From: Vibrio splendidus 12E03 | GTDB lineage: Bacteria; Pseudomonadota; Gammaproteobacteria; Enterobacterales; Vibrionaceae | Length of the DNA: 64,000 bases | Reading direction: 5' to 3' | NCBI RefSeq assembly: GCF_000272105.2 | Contig: NZ_AJZD02000003.1 | Location: forward strand, 28,886 to 92,885 | In this document: positions 21,712 to 29,170 of the stretch, in pieces | Numbering within the stretch: the first letter of the stretch is position 1 | Layout: every line of letters begins with the position of its first letter | Notes under the pieces: model-generated | Database searches by the model: none | The model's input: only the letters and a program-made list of their open reading frames with translations | What the model was told of the DNA's origin: nothing | Made by a program: the position numbers and the translations under genes

Positions 21712-23889
21712 TTATAGGGAAGACGCGACAGTGTTAGACCCGGTTTGAGGTAACTTTTTTTCCTCAATTTCTGATTCCTTTTTCACTTGATTAGCATCGT
21801 ATTTACGACCGCTGTAGATAAAGATGCCAACAAAAATGGCAACACATACCAAACGGATCACGACTGAAACATCAGGCCATACTAGAGCTACACCTATCGC
21901 AACCAACACTACTCGAGTAATAATATTAACTTCGCTCTCTAGATAACCTTCAATCGCCGCGATAAACGCGTAAGTACCAATAACAGCAAAGCCACCCGTG
22001 ACTAAAACGGAGGTCACATCCCAACTTACCAAGTTAGTGTAGGCAATCAACAATGGTACTAAATACAAGCCTTTGGCGATCTTCCATGCCATTAAGCCTG
22101 TTCTCATCGGGGGTGTTTTAGCAATGGTTGCAGCCGCAAATGCAGTTAAACAAACAGGCGGAGTCACGTTGCTGTCTTGCGATAACCAGAAAATAATTAA
22201 GTGAGCCGAAAGCAGTGCGAGACTGATTGCTTCTAAGCCAAGGCTCTGTTCAAGCAGAGTTTCCACAAAATCAGCAGGAACCAACGCAATCATCTCTTTC
22301 GCCGTTTCCAACGCCATCGGTGCGTTCAATAGATCAAGCTTATCTGGCGCAGCCAACATAAAGATGGCTTTAGCTTGCTCAGGAAGCTGCCCTGACACCA
22401 ACAAGTCGAGCAACTGACTTTCAGCAATCAATTTATACAAGGCAGGAGCAGACAATGTTCCCAACACAATATAAGCCGCCGTTACTGGTAACCCCATACC
22501 CAGAATCAAAGACGCCAGTGCGATCAACGCAATCATCACCAGTAACTCGCCATTCGCCCAGCTGTTGATCATCAAAGAGAAGGTGTTACCAATTCCCGTA
22601 GTGCTAATGACATTAACAACTAGACCAATACCAACTAATAGCACAGCCGTTGTCGCCATGTTTTTTGCGCCTTGAGACAAAGCTTCAATGATCGCTTTCG
22701 GTCCCATTTTGTGATTTTTAGAGAACCATGATGCCACCACCACAGAAAGAATCGAAATACCCGCAGCGTAAGTCGGCGTAAAACCTTGAACGAGCAAAGT
22801 CACTAACACGGCCAATGGGATCAGGTTGTGCCAACCCGACAGCAATACCTTTAACAAAGGTTCACAGCCAGAGGTCACCTTTTGTACACCACTACGCTTC
22901 GCTTCAATACGAACGAAAAAGGCCACAGACAAAAAGTAGATAAGCGCAGGAACAAAGGAAACCGCAATAATATCGACATAAGGGATCTGCGTGTAAGAGG
23001 CCATGATGAACGCGCCCGCACCCATCACAGGTGGCATCAGCTGCCCGCCAGTAGATGCAGCCGCTTCAACACCTGCCGCGAAACGCGAAGGGAAACCTGC
23101 CTTTTGCATCAAGGGAATACTGATCACGCCCGTCGATACTGTGTTTGCTACGCTCGACCCAGAGACAGAGCCCATCAAGCCGGAGCCAATAACGGCAATG
23201 AAACCAGGGCCACCAATCACTTTGCCCGCCGCGGCACGGGATACATCAATAATGTAGTCGCCGACACCAGATCGAACTAAAAATGCGCCAAATAGGATGA
23301 ACATGAACACGAAGGTCCAACTGATTCTTGAGATCGAACCAAACATCCCTTCTGATGAATAAAAGCTTCTATAAAGTAACGTCTCAAGGCTTAAACCCGG
23401 AAAATGAAAAATACCGCTGGTCCATTGTCCCCAAAGCACTACATAACTTAAACACACTAAGATAAGCACTGGAATGAACCAGCCCATAGTGCGTCTAATC
23501 AGCTCAATGACGATGGCAATCGCCAAGATAGAGAAAAACCAATCACTGGCGATAAATTTTACGCCTCGGTCATACAACGCATCTTCGGCAAAGGGAATGT
23601 AGATAAGGCAAGCTAAAGCAGCCAAGGCAATCCCAATATCGATAGCTAATGCTATTTTGCTTTTTTTAAGCGATACATGGGCGGGATACCAAAGTGCGCA
23701 AATGATTGCGAAACCAGCGAAATGCGTCGCCGAAATCCAAAGCTCTGGCAAGGTAGATAAGGTATTAAACCAAATATGTAGGAGGGAGAGTATCACTCCC
23801 ATAGTCGTTATTGCTTTGCCTACCCAAGGGAAATCTGTTCGGGTAGGCAATTCGAATTTTTTCAGTTCCTGCTGCAGCGAATCGCTCAT
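21712..23889 (-). CDS. TAXI-family TRAP transporter fused permease (small and large subunits)
   Basis: About 725 residues, this is a DctQ-DctM fusion permease. The N-terminal ~170 residues carry about four or five TM helices of the small subunit; the remainder is the large subunit with many TM helices and conserved Gly/Ser-rich stretches (IGSGLMGSVSGSSVANTVSTG, GAGAFIMASY, LILGMGLPVTAAYIVLG). These are hallmarks of the 4TM/12TM TRAP fusions paired with TAXI binding proteins. Uptake is Na+- or H+-driven. I chose the ATG at 23889 because CAGGAG precedes it; the longer frame to 23934 adds a poor Cys-rich leader. The upstream gap carries a 12-bp inverted repeat. Confidence 0.94.
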   Translation of the reverse strand: MSDSLQQELKKFELPTRTDFPWVGKAITTMGVILSLLHIWFNTLSTLPELWISATHFAGFAIICALWYPAHVSLKKSKIALAIDIGIALAALACLIYIPFAEDALYDRGVKFIASDWFFSILAIAIVIELIRRTMGWFIPVLILVCLSYVVLWGQWTSGIFHFPGLSLETLLYRSFYSSEGMFGSISRISWTFVFMFILFGAFLVRSGVGDYIIDVSRAAAGKVIGGPGFIAVIGSGLMGSVSGSSVANTVSTGVISIPLMQKAGFPSRFAAGVEAAASTGGQLMPPVMGAGAFIMASYTQIPYVDIIAVSFVPALIYFLSVAFFVRIEAKRSGVQKVTSGCEPLLKVLLSGWHNLIPLAVLVTLLVQGFTPTYAAGISILSVVVASWFSKNHKMGPKAIIEALSQGAKNMATTAVLLVGIGLVVNVISTTGIGNTFSLMINSWANGELLVMIALIALASLILGMGLPVTAAYIVLGTLSAPALYKLIAESQLLDLLVSGQLPEQAKAIFMLAAPDKLDLLNAPMALETAKEMIALVPADFVETLLEQSLGLEAISLALLSAHLIIFWLSQDSNVTPPVCLTAFAAATIAKTPPMRTGLMAWKIAKGLYLVPLLIAYTNLVSWDVTSVLVTGGFAVIGTYAFIAAIEGYLESEVNIITRVVLVAIGVALVWPDVSVVIRLVCVAIFVGIFIYSGRKYDANQVKKESEIEEKKLPQTGSNTVASSL

Positions 23890-23944
23890 AGAAAACTCCT
23901 GCTCTCCACAGCCAAACGCGCAGAGAAAATCCATAAAGTAAGGT

Positions 23945-24025
23945 GGTGCGTTTTCACTTCAAATAATCGAACGAGTCGGAGACGGTCAAATCAGACAAAG
24001 TAGCCGAAACAGATGAAAACGCACC
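23945..24025 (-). promoter_or_regulatory. Long-loop inverted repeat between binding-protein and permease genes
   Basis: GGTGCGTTTTCA (23945-23956) and TGAAAACGCACC (24014-24025) are a perfect 12-bp inverted repeat 57 bp apart. It lies between the TAXI binding-protein stop and the permease start, the same placement as the proX/proW hairpin, and may set expression ratios. Confidence 0.55.
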
Positions 24026-24102
24026 AAGCAATTAATTAACGCGAATATTCAGTTCACGCCAAATAGCGAGTTAAAGATAAATGGCTAATCGAATACAAAG
24101 AG

Positions 24103-25116
24103 TTAGTCGACGATCAACTCAGAAGGGATTTCTATACCCACTTCTTTATAGTAACGAGCAGCACCAGGGTGAAGCGGAACAGGAAGGCCTGCGATCCCTT
24201 TCTCAAGTGCCATTGCTTTGGTTGCTTTGTGGATACCTTGTAGGAAAGGTAGGTTTTCATAGATAGCTTTGGTCAGTTGATACACATCTTCTTCAGAAAT
24301 GTCTTCACGAACCGCTAGGAAGTTAGGTTGGGCAATCGTAGTAATTGGTTTATCGACACCTGGATAAGTGTTTGCTGGGATCTCATACTTGGTCCAGATA
24401 TTATAATCACCATTCGCTTGTTTGATTTGTGCATCGGTAAACGACAAGATTTGAATATCTTCACCCAGTGCTGCAAAGGCTTGCGTCACCGCACCAACAG
24501 GAACACCAGCAGGCGTGTTCATACCATCAATTGTGCCATTTTGTAATGCGCTCGCACTGCCACCGTAACCCATAAAGGCGAGTTTAAATTGTTCTGGGTC
24601 CACGGATAGGCCTTGCATGATTTGACGACCTGAGTTTTCAGTCCCAGAGTTCTTCTTACCGATAGAGAATTTCTTACCGTTTAGGTTCTCTAGATCGCTT
24701 ACTGTACCTGTTTTTGCTAGATCTGAACGCACAATAAAGTGTTCTACGTTTTGCCATAACATGGAAACTGAACGCAGTTGAGTTTGTCTGCCAGATTTCT
24801 CATATGGCCCCAAACCCTGCCAAGCCCAAGCACCATACAAACCTTGTAGAATGGCGAACTGAGCTTCGTTCTCATTCAACAACTTTACGTTCTCACCCGA
24901 GCCCGCAGAGCTGATAGCCGCTAAAGAAAAGTGCTGCTTAGGCGCAAGCTTAACTTTACTCAATGTCGCTAAGGCCACACCTACCGGATAGTAAGTACCA
25001 CCCGTTGAGGCCGTCGCTAAAATATAGCTGCGATCTTCTTCAGCTGACGCATTACTGATAAGGCCAAGAGAAGCCATTGCTATCGCTAAAGTTTTAACTA
25101 GCTTGTTGTATTTCAT
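24103..25116 (-). CDS. TAXI-family TRAP solute-binding protein
   Basis: About 337 residues from the ATG at 25116 (GGAG 8 bp before), giving a clean signal peptide (MKYNKLVKTLAIAMASLGL..SNASA). The mature protein begins with the TAXI hallmark ATASTGGTYYPVGVALATL and continues with SAGSGENVKLL and FSIGKKNSGTENSGRQIM. It captures the ligand in the periplasm for the fused permease. Transcription is probably from the sigma-54 promoter at 25175-25190, with activator sites further upstream. The ligand is inferred from lhgO as a C5 hydroxy-acid/dicarboxylate. Confidence 0.94.
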   Translation of the reverse strand: MKYNKLVKTLAIAMASLGLISNASAEEDRSYILATASTGGTYYPVGVALATLSKVKLAPKQHFSLAAISSAGSGENVKLLNENEAQFAILQGLYGAWAWQGLGPYEKSGRQTQLRSVSMLWQNVEHFIVRSDLAKTGTVSDLENLNGKKFSIGKKNSGTENSGRQIMQGLSVDPEQFKLAFMGYGGSASALQNGTIDGMNTPAGVPVGAVTQAFAALGEDIQILSFTDAQIKQANGDYNIWTKYEIPANTYPGVDKPITTIAQPNFLAVREDISEEDVYQLTKAIYENLPFLQGIHKATKAMALEKGIAGLPVPLHPGAARYYKEVGIEIPSELIVD

Positions 25117-25174
25117 TGTTACTCTCCATGTAGGGTTATTCACGTTATATTTTTGTTAACAACAATCACTAGAT

Positions 25175-25190
25175 AGCAAGCACAATGCCA
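25175..25190 (-). promoter_or_regulatory. Sigma-54 (-24/-12) promoter for the TRAP operon
   Basis: On the minus strand the sequence is TGGCATTGTGCTTGCT: GG and GC are exactly 10 nt apart, matching the RpoN consensus TGGCAC-N5-TTGCW at nearly all positions. It is about 60 bp upstream of the binding-protein ATG, and the sigma-54 activator gene is next door. Confidence 0.82.
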
Positions 25191-25240
25191 ATTTTTAAAC
25201 TACTGTTTTTATTATGATTTATTTTAAAAGCCACCTAAAG

Positions 25241-25258
25241 TAAGCCATTTTCTGCTTA
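25241..25258. promoter_or_regulatory. Candidate activator-binding palindrome, copy 1
   Basis: TAAGCCATTTTCTGCTTA: TAAGC/GCTTA arms 8 bp apart. About 50 bp upstream of the -24 box, in helical phase (34 bp) with copy 2. Confidence 0.7.
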
Positions 25259-25274
25259 TTTCACTACTAATGAG

Positions 25275-25292
25275 TAAGCTATTTTTTGCTTA
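25275..25292. promoter_or_regulatory. Candidate activator-binding palindrome, copy 2
   Basis: TAAGCTATTTTTTGCTTA, the same arms and spacing as copy 1, 34 bp away. Confidence 0.7.
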
Positions 25293-25384
25293 TCCAAAGC
25301 CGCAGTTAACATCCCCTTAAAGGTGGTCAGGTCACATCATGTTATATTTATGTGATCAATGTTTGTAAAGTGATAAATATACGA

Positions 25385-25402
25385 TGAGCCATTTATTGCT
25401 CA
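25385..25402. promoter_or_regulatory. Candidate activator-binding palindrome, copy 3
   Basis: TGAGCCATTTATTGCTCA, arms TGAGC/GCTCA; the palindrome extends one base each side. It is 110 bp from copy 2, close to the response-regulator stop. Shared consensus TRAGCYATTTWYTGCTYA. Confidence 0.7.
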
Positions 25403-25434
25403 TCAATATCCAATAAACACGACTGTCAAACCGA

Positions 25435-26778
25435 TCATTGAGAATCGACGTAGTCACTTCGATTCAACCCATAACGCACCATCTTTTGGTTCAATGTTCG
25501 ACGAGGTAAATCCAAGTCTTGCATAACATCATTGATGCGTCCTTGATAACGCACTAGCGCATCATGAATCACTTTCCGTTCAAAGCTCTGCACTTGAACC
25601 GCCAACGGGATGCCTGCCGCTGTGGACTCTGTGACAGAATTAGGACGACACGCCAAAATATCACCAACGGTCAGGCTTTCATCCAGCGCAAAACGAATCG
25701 CAACATTACGCAGTTCACGCACATTGCCCGGCCATGCATACGACAACAAGGCATAGCGATCGGCTTCACTGGCCGCTCGGGTTTCGCTGTTCGCTTCTTG
25801 AGTGAAGTGTTCAAAAAGGATAAGAGCATCGTCTTCTCGTTCACTAAGGGGAGGTAAATGCAGTTGAGCAACGTTCAAACGATAGAAAAGATCTTGGCGA
25901 AAGTCAGGATGATTTAAAAGGTCGCATTTCGAAGCTGAAACTATTCTTAAATCAACATGTTGCTGTTGATTACCACCGACACGTTCAACAACATTGTCTT
26001 GTAAAGTACGTAGCACTTTTACTTGCATCGACAACGGCATACTTTCTATTTCGTCAAGAAAGACCGTACCTTTGTCGGCAAATTCAAGCTTACCAATGCG
26101 TCGTTTAGCAGCACCAGTAAATGCCCCGGCTTCATGACCAAACAGCTCGCTTTCAAATAGATTCTCTGGAATCGCACCACAGTTTAGTGGCACAAAAGGA
26201 TGAGGTTTACGCTGACTAAATTTATGTAAACAAGAGGCAACGAGCTCTTTCCCACAGCCAGTTTCACCATAAATGATCACGTTGGTATCAATTGAAGCGA
26301 CCTTTTGTATTTGTTCTCGTAATGCACACATCACTCTGCTGCGGCCAATCAGAACTTGTTCAATGCCCTTCAGGTTATCCAAATAGCTTTGACGATTTAT
26401 CCTATCTTGACCACTTTGATGTTTATCTACCGCTTCCGATACCGTTTGAGACAAACGCTCTGGATCGAACGGCTTTTCTATAAAATCATACGCGCCTTGC
26501 TGTAATGCCTTAACGGCCATATCGACATCACCATGTCCGGTGATCAAGATAACAGGTACTTCTGGCACCAAATCTTTAAAGCGACTTAACAGTTCAACAC
26601 CATCAATATCAGGTAAGCGCACATCGCTAATGATGGTCTGAAAATCACCTTCCACGACCGCATCTAACGCGTCTTGTCCAACCTCAAATGCGGTGACATC
26701 GAAGCCTGCCAACTGCAACCATTGGCTGGTTGCTTGACGCACAATTGCATCATCTTCAATCAAAGCAATACGTTGCAT
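25435..26778 (-). CDS. Sigma-54-dependent response regulator (NtrC/DctD type)
   Basis: About 447 residues. The receiver domain (1-120) has EDD, the phosphorylated Asp in TIISDVRLPD and Lys in DFIEKPFDP. The AAA+ domain has Walker A GETGCGKE, the sigma-54 contact loop GAFTGA, and Walker B GTVFLDEIESM. The C-terminal Fis-like DNA-binding helix (INDVMQDLDLPRRTLNQKMVRYGL) follows. The ATG at 26778 is chosen because the receiver begins there and GGGAAGAG precedes it; the 43 extra upstream codons do not look coding. It is divergent from its kinase and upstream of the TRAP genes it should activate. Confidence 0.93.
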   Translation of the reverse strand: MQRIALIEDDAIVRQATSQWLQLAGFDVTAFEVGQDALDAVVEGDFQTIISDVRLPDIDGVELLSRFKDLVPEVPVILITGHGDVDMAVKALQQGAYDFIEKPFDPERLSQTVSEAVDKHQSGQDRINRQSYLDNLKGIEQVLIGRSRVMCALREQIQKVASIDTNVIIYGETGCGKELVASCLHKFSQRKPHPFVPLNCGAIPENLFESELFGHEAGAFTGAAKRRIGKLEFADKGTVFLDEIESMPLSMQVKVLRTLQDNVVERVGGNQQQHVDLRIVSASKCDLLNHPDFRQDLFYRLNVAQLHLPPLSEREDDALILFEHFTQEANSETRAASEADRYALLSYAWPGNVRELRNVAIRFALDESLTVGDILACRPNSVTESTAAGIPLAVQVQSFERKVIHDALVRYQGRINDVMQDLDLPRRTLNQKMVRYGLNRSDYVDSQ

Positions 26779-26986
26779 GATCTCTTCCCATCGCTTACAC
26801 CTAAATAATATCGACCACGGTATGTAAAAAAGCCGCAGACTAAAAGGAGCTAGCTCCCACTTTGAATAACACTCCTTTAACAGTTTTATAATGTTTGCTA
26901 GCTTCAATTTGTTCCAGATTCAACCTTCCATGTGGTAATAAAACGCAGCTTTTCAACTCAATAATTTAAAAAGGATTTAATCAAGA

Positions 26987-29050
26987 ATGGTTAACAAAAA
27001 TCGATATTGGTTGTTCCTGTTTGCCTGTTTATTGATTGGTTTAGTTCAGGTAACTACCAAAAGTGGCATAAGCCAATGGAAGCTAGAACAAGCTCAGCGT
27101 TACGCAGAACAGCGCTTCCTTGGATACATTGCCGAAGCAAGACGCACGCTCAAACGTTTTTACTATTTGCCTTATCTCGTGACGAACGATGAAACCAGCG
27201 TGCGTTTTATTGATGGTGACATTCGCCTCCAAAAACACATTAAAAAACAGCTGATTCAGTTAGACAAAGCGGCTAACACCAAAGGATGGTATCTACTCTC
27301 TGCAAACGGTGATTTGCTTGTTTCTAGCGTAGAAAGGAACAAACTCAGTAAAAAAAGCGCCAGCACTATTGTCGCTAAGATCCACCAGCAAGGCGGTGCG
27401 ATCTCCCTAGTAACCAAAAATAAAGGCGTCACACCCGATTATTTTATTGCTGCACCCGTTTATCGAGCATCCGATGTGGTAGGCATTGTTGCAGTACAAA
27501 TTGATTTATCATTACTGATCGACCAATGGTTTGCCGATGGTGAAGCCATCTTGTTTCAAAACCCTCGCGATCAGTTTTTTCTATCGAGTGATCACCGATT
27601 GAATGCAGATTGGTTCAATGAAAATTTCACTTCACAACCGCTCGCTACAAAGCGTGAGCTATATGACCAAACCCACATTCGCGTATGGCGACTGAAAGAT
27701 AAAGATTACCTTATTCAATCCATAAAGTTAGACGACCTGAATTGGCGCTTAACCTACCTAACGCCGTTAACCAGCCTAAACCAAACCACAAGTTGGATAA
27801 GTTGGAGCGTCGCAGTAGGTTGTCTGTTCATTCTGTTATTGCTGGTTATTCTTTATCAAAGACGTCAGAAAAAGCTCAGCAATTTACGAATACAAAAACT
27901 CATCGAAGAGTCGGAAAAGCGTCTGTCTGGGATGATCAATAAAACGCACGTTGGGCTAGTGCTGATCGACAAACATGGTCATATCCATGATATTAATCTC
28001 ATGGCCAAGAACTACTTCTCACTATCCGATTCAATGATCAGTAACATCAAAGCTTGGCAGTTATTTGAGGCAGGCAATCCAAATTCAACCACCTTGCAAT
28101 TGCTTCAGAACCTAGAGCAACACCAAGAACTGGCCGAAATAACCAGCGTCGAAACTATGGCAAGGCGCAGCGATGGTAGCTACTTTCCGGTACTGTTCTC
28201 TATAAGCGCCTTTCCTTGGCATGCGACCACTTATTATCTGTGTACCGTGATCGATATTAGTAAGCGTAAAAAAGCAGAAATTGCAGTGCAAAATGCTAAT
28301 AAAACGCTTCAACTACGTGTAGAAGAGCGAACACAAGACCTGAAAGACGCACAACAAGAACTGGTTGAATCAAGCAAACTTGCCGCACTAGGGCGGATGT
28401 CGAGTGCGATCACTCATGAACTTAACCAGCCACTGACAGGACTAAAAACTCTGCTTTCAAGTAATCAATTACTGATGGAACGAGGCGAGACCAAGATGTT
28501 GAAAGCGAACATGGATCTCGTGATGAGTCTTATCGACCGAATGGCAAACATGACCAGCCAATTGAAGTCATTCGCCTTTAAAAGACTTGAAAAACCATAC
28601 CCAGTGTCACTGACAGACGCACTGCAAGAAACCCTACGCATTCACCAAGCCGATCTCGAAAACGTCGATATTCGAGTACGAATCGCCTCCAATATTTCTA
28701 TGGTGATGGGTGAAGAAGCCAGGCTAAGCCAAGTTCTTGGAAACCTGATTCGAAACGCAATAGACGCCACTCAAAATCAAACACCCGCGACCATTGTTAT
28801 CAGCGCACATACCGATCAACAACGCGTGATCATCAAAGTGCAAGATAATGGCTGTGGCGTATCAGAAGACCAACTCGAAACCATTTTCGAACCCTTCCAT
28901 ACCAACAAAAAGATGGGCGAAGGTTTGGGTCTCGGCTTGGCCATCACAGCAAACAATGTACGGGATATGCAAGGTACCTTGATAGCCAAGAACAACCCAG
29001 ATCAAGGTATGACATTCACGTTAACGCTACAGAACAGTGATAGTGAGTAA
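26987..29050 (+). CDS. Sensor histidine kinase (DctB-like) for the TRAP module
   Basis: This 687-residue membrane sensor has TM1 at about 7-24, a double-Cache-like periplasmic sensor (about 35-275), TM2 near 283-300, a PAS domain (about 315-425), a coiled coil (KRKKAEIAVQNANKTLQLRVEERTQDL region), the phospho-acceptor His in MSSAITHELNQPLTG and an ATPase domain with LGNLIRNAID, VQDNGCGV and GEGLGLGLAI. This architecture is typical for kinases that sense dicarboxylates and drive sigma-54 regulators. It is divergently transcribed from the regulator across 208 bp. Confidence 0.93.
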   Translation: MVNKNRYWLFLFACLLIGLVQVTTKSGISQWKLEQAQRYAEQRFLGYIAEARRTLKRFYYLPYLVTNDETSVRFIDGDIRLQKHIKKQLIQLDKAANTKGWYLLSANGDLLVSSVERNKLSKKSASTIVAKIHQQGGAISLVTKNKGVTPDYFIAAPVYRASDVVGIVAVQIDLSLLIDQWFADGEAILFQNPRDQFFLSSDHRLNADWFNENFTSQPLATKRELYDQTHIRVWRLKDKDYLIQSIKLDDLNWRLTYLTPLTSLNQTTSWISWSVAVGCLFILLLLVILYQRRQKKLSNLRIQKLIEESEKRLSGMINKTHVGLVLIDKHGHIHDINLMAKNYFSLSDSMISNIKAWQLFEAGNPNSTTLQLLQNLEQHQELAEITSVETMARRSDGSYFPVLFSISAFPWHATTYYLCTVIDISKRKKAEIAVQNANKTLQLRVEERTQDLKDAQQELVESSKLAALGRMSSAITHELNQPLTGLKTLLSSNQLLMERGETKMLKANMDLVMSLIDRMANMTSQLKSFAFKRLEKPYPVSLTDALQETLRIHQADLENVDIRVRIASNISMVMGEEARLSQVLGNLIRNAIDATQNQTPATIVISAHTDQQRVIIKVQDNGCGVSEDQLETIFEPFHTNKKMGEGLGLGLAITANNVRDMQGTLIAKNNPDQGMTFTLTLQNSDSE

Positions 29051-29101
29051 TCGCTTACGTAAAGTTTAGAAAACACACTCTATTGAGAAGCTAAAACTAA
29101 A

Positions 29102-29124
29102 AAACCGCCCATAGAGGGCGGTTT
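29102..29124. terminator. Bidirectional terminator between kinase and hexosaminidase
   Basis: AAACCGCCC and GGGCGGTTT form a 9-bp stem with an ATAGA loop between the convergent genes. Confidence 0.88.
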
Positions 29125-29170
29125 GGATTCACTTATTGGCGTTTAACTTATCAGCTAATCAGTTAGCGAC

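Noticed and set aside
26779..26907. Longer start for the sigma-54 response regulator
   Set aside because: The receiver domain begins at MQRIALIEDD; the 43 upstream codons are not conserved-looking, and the ribosome site favours 26778.
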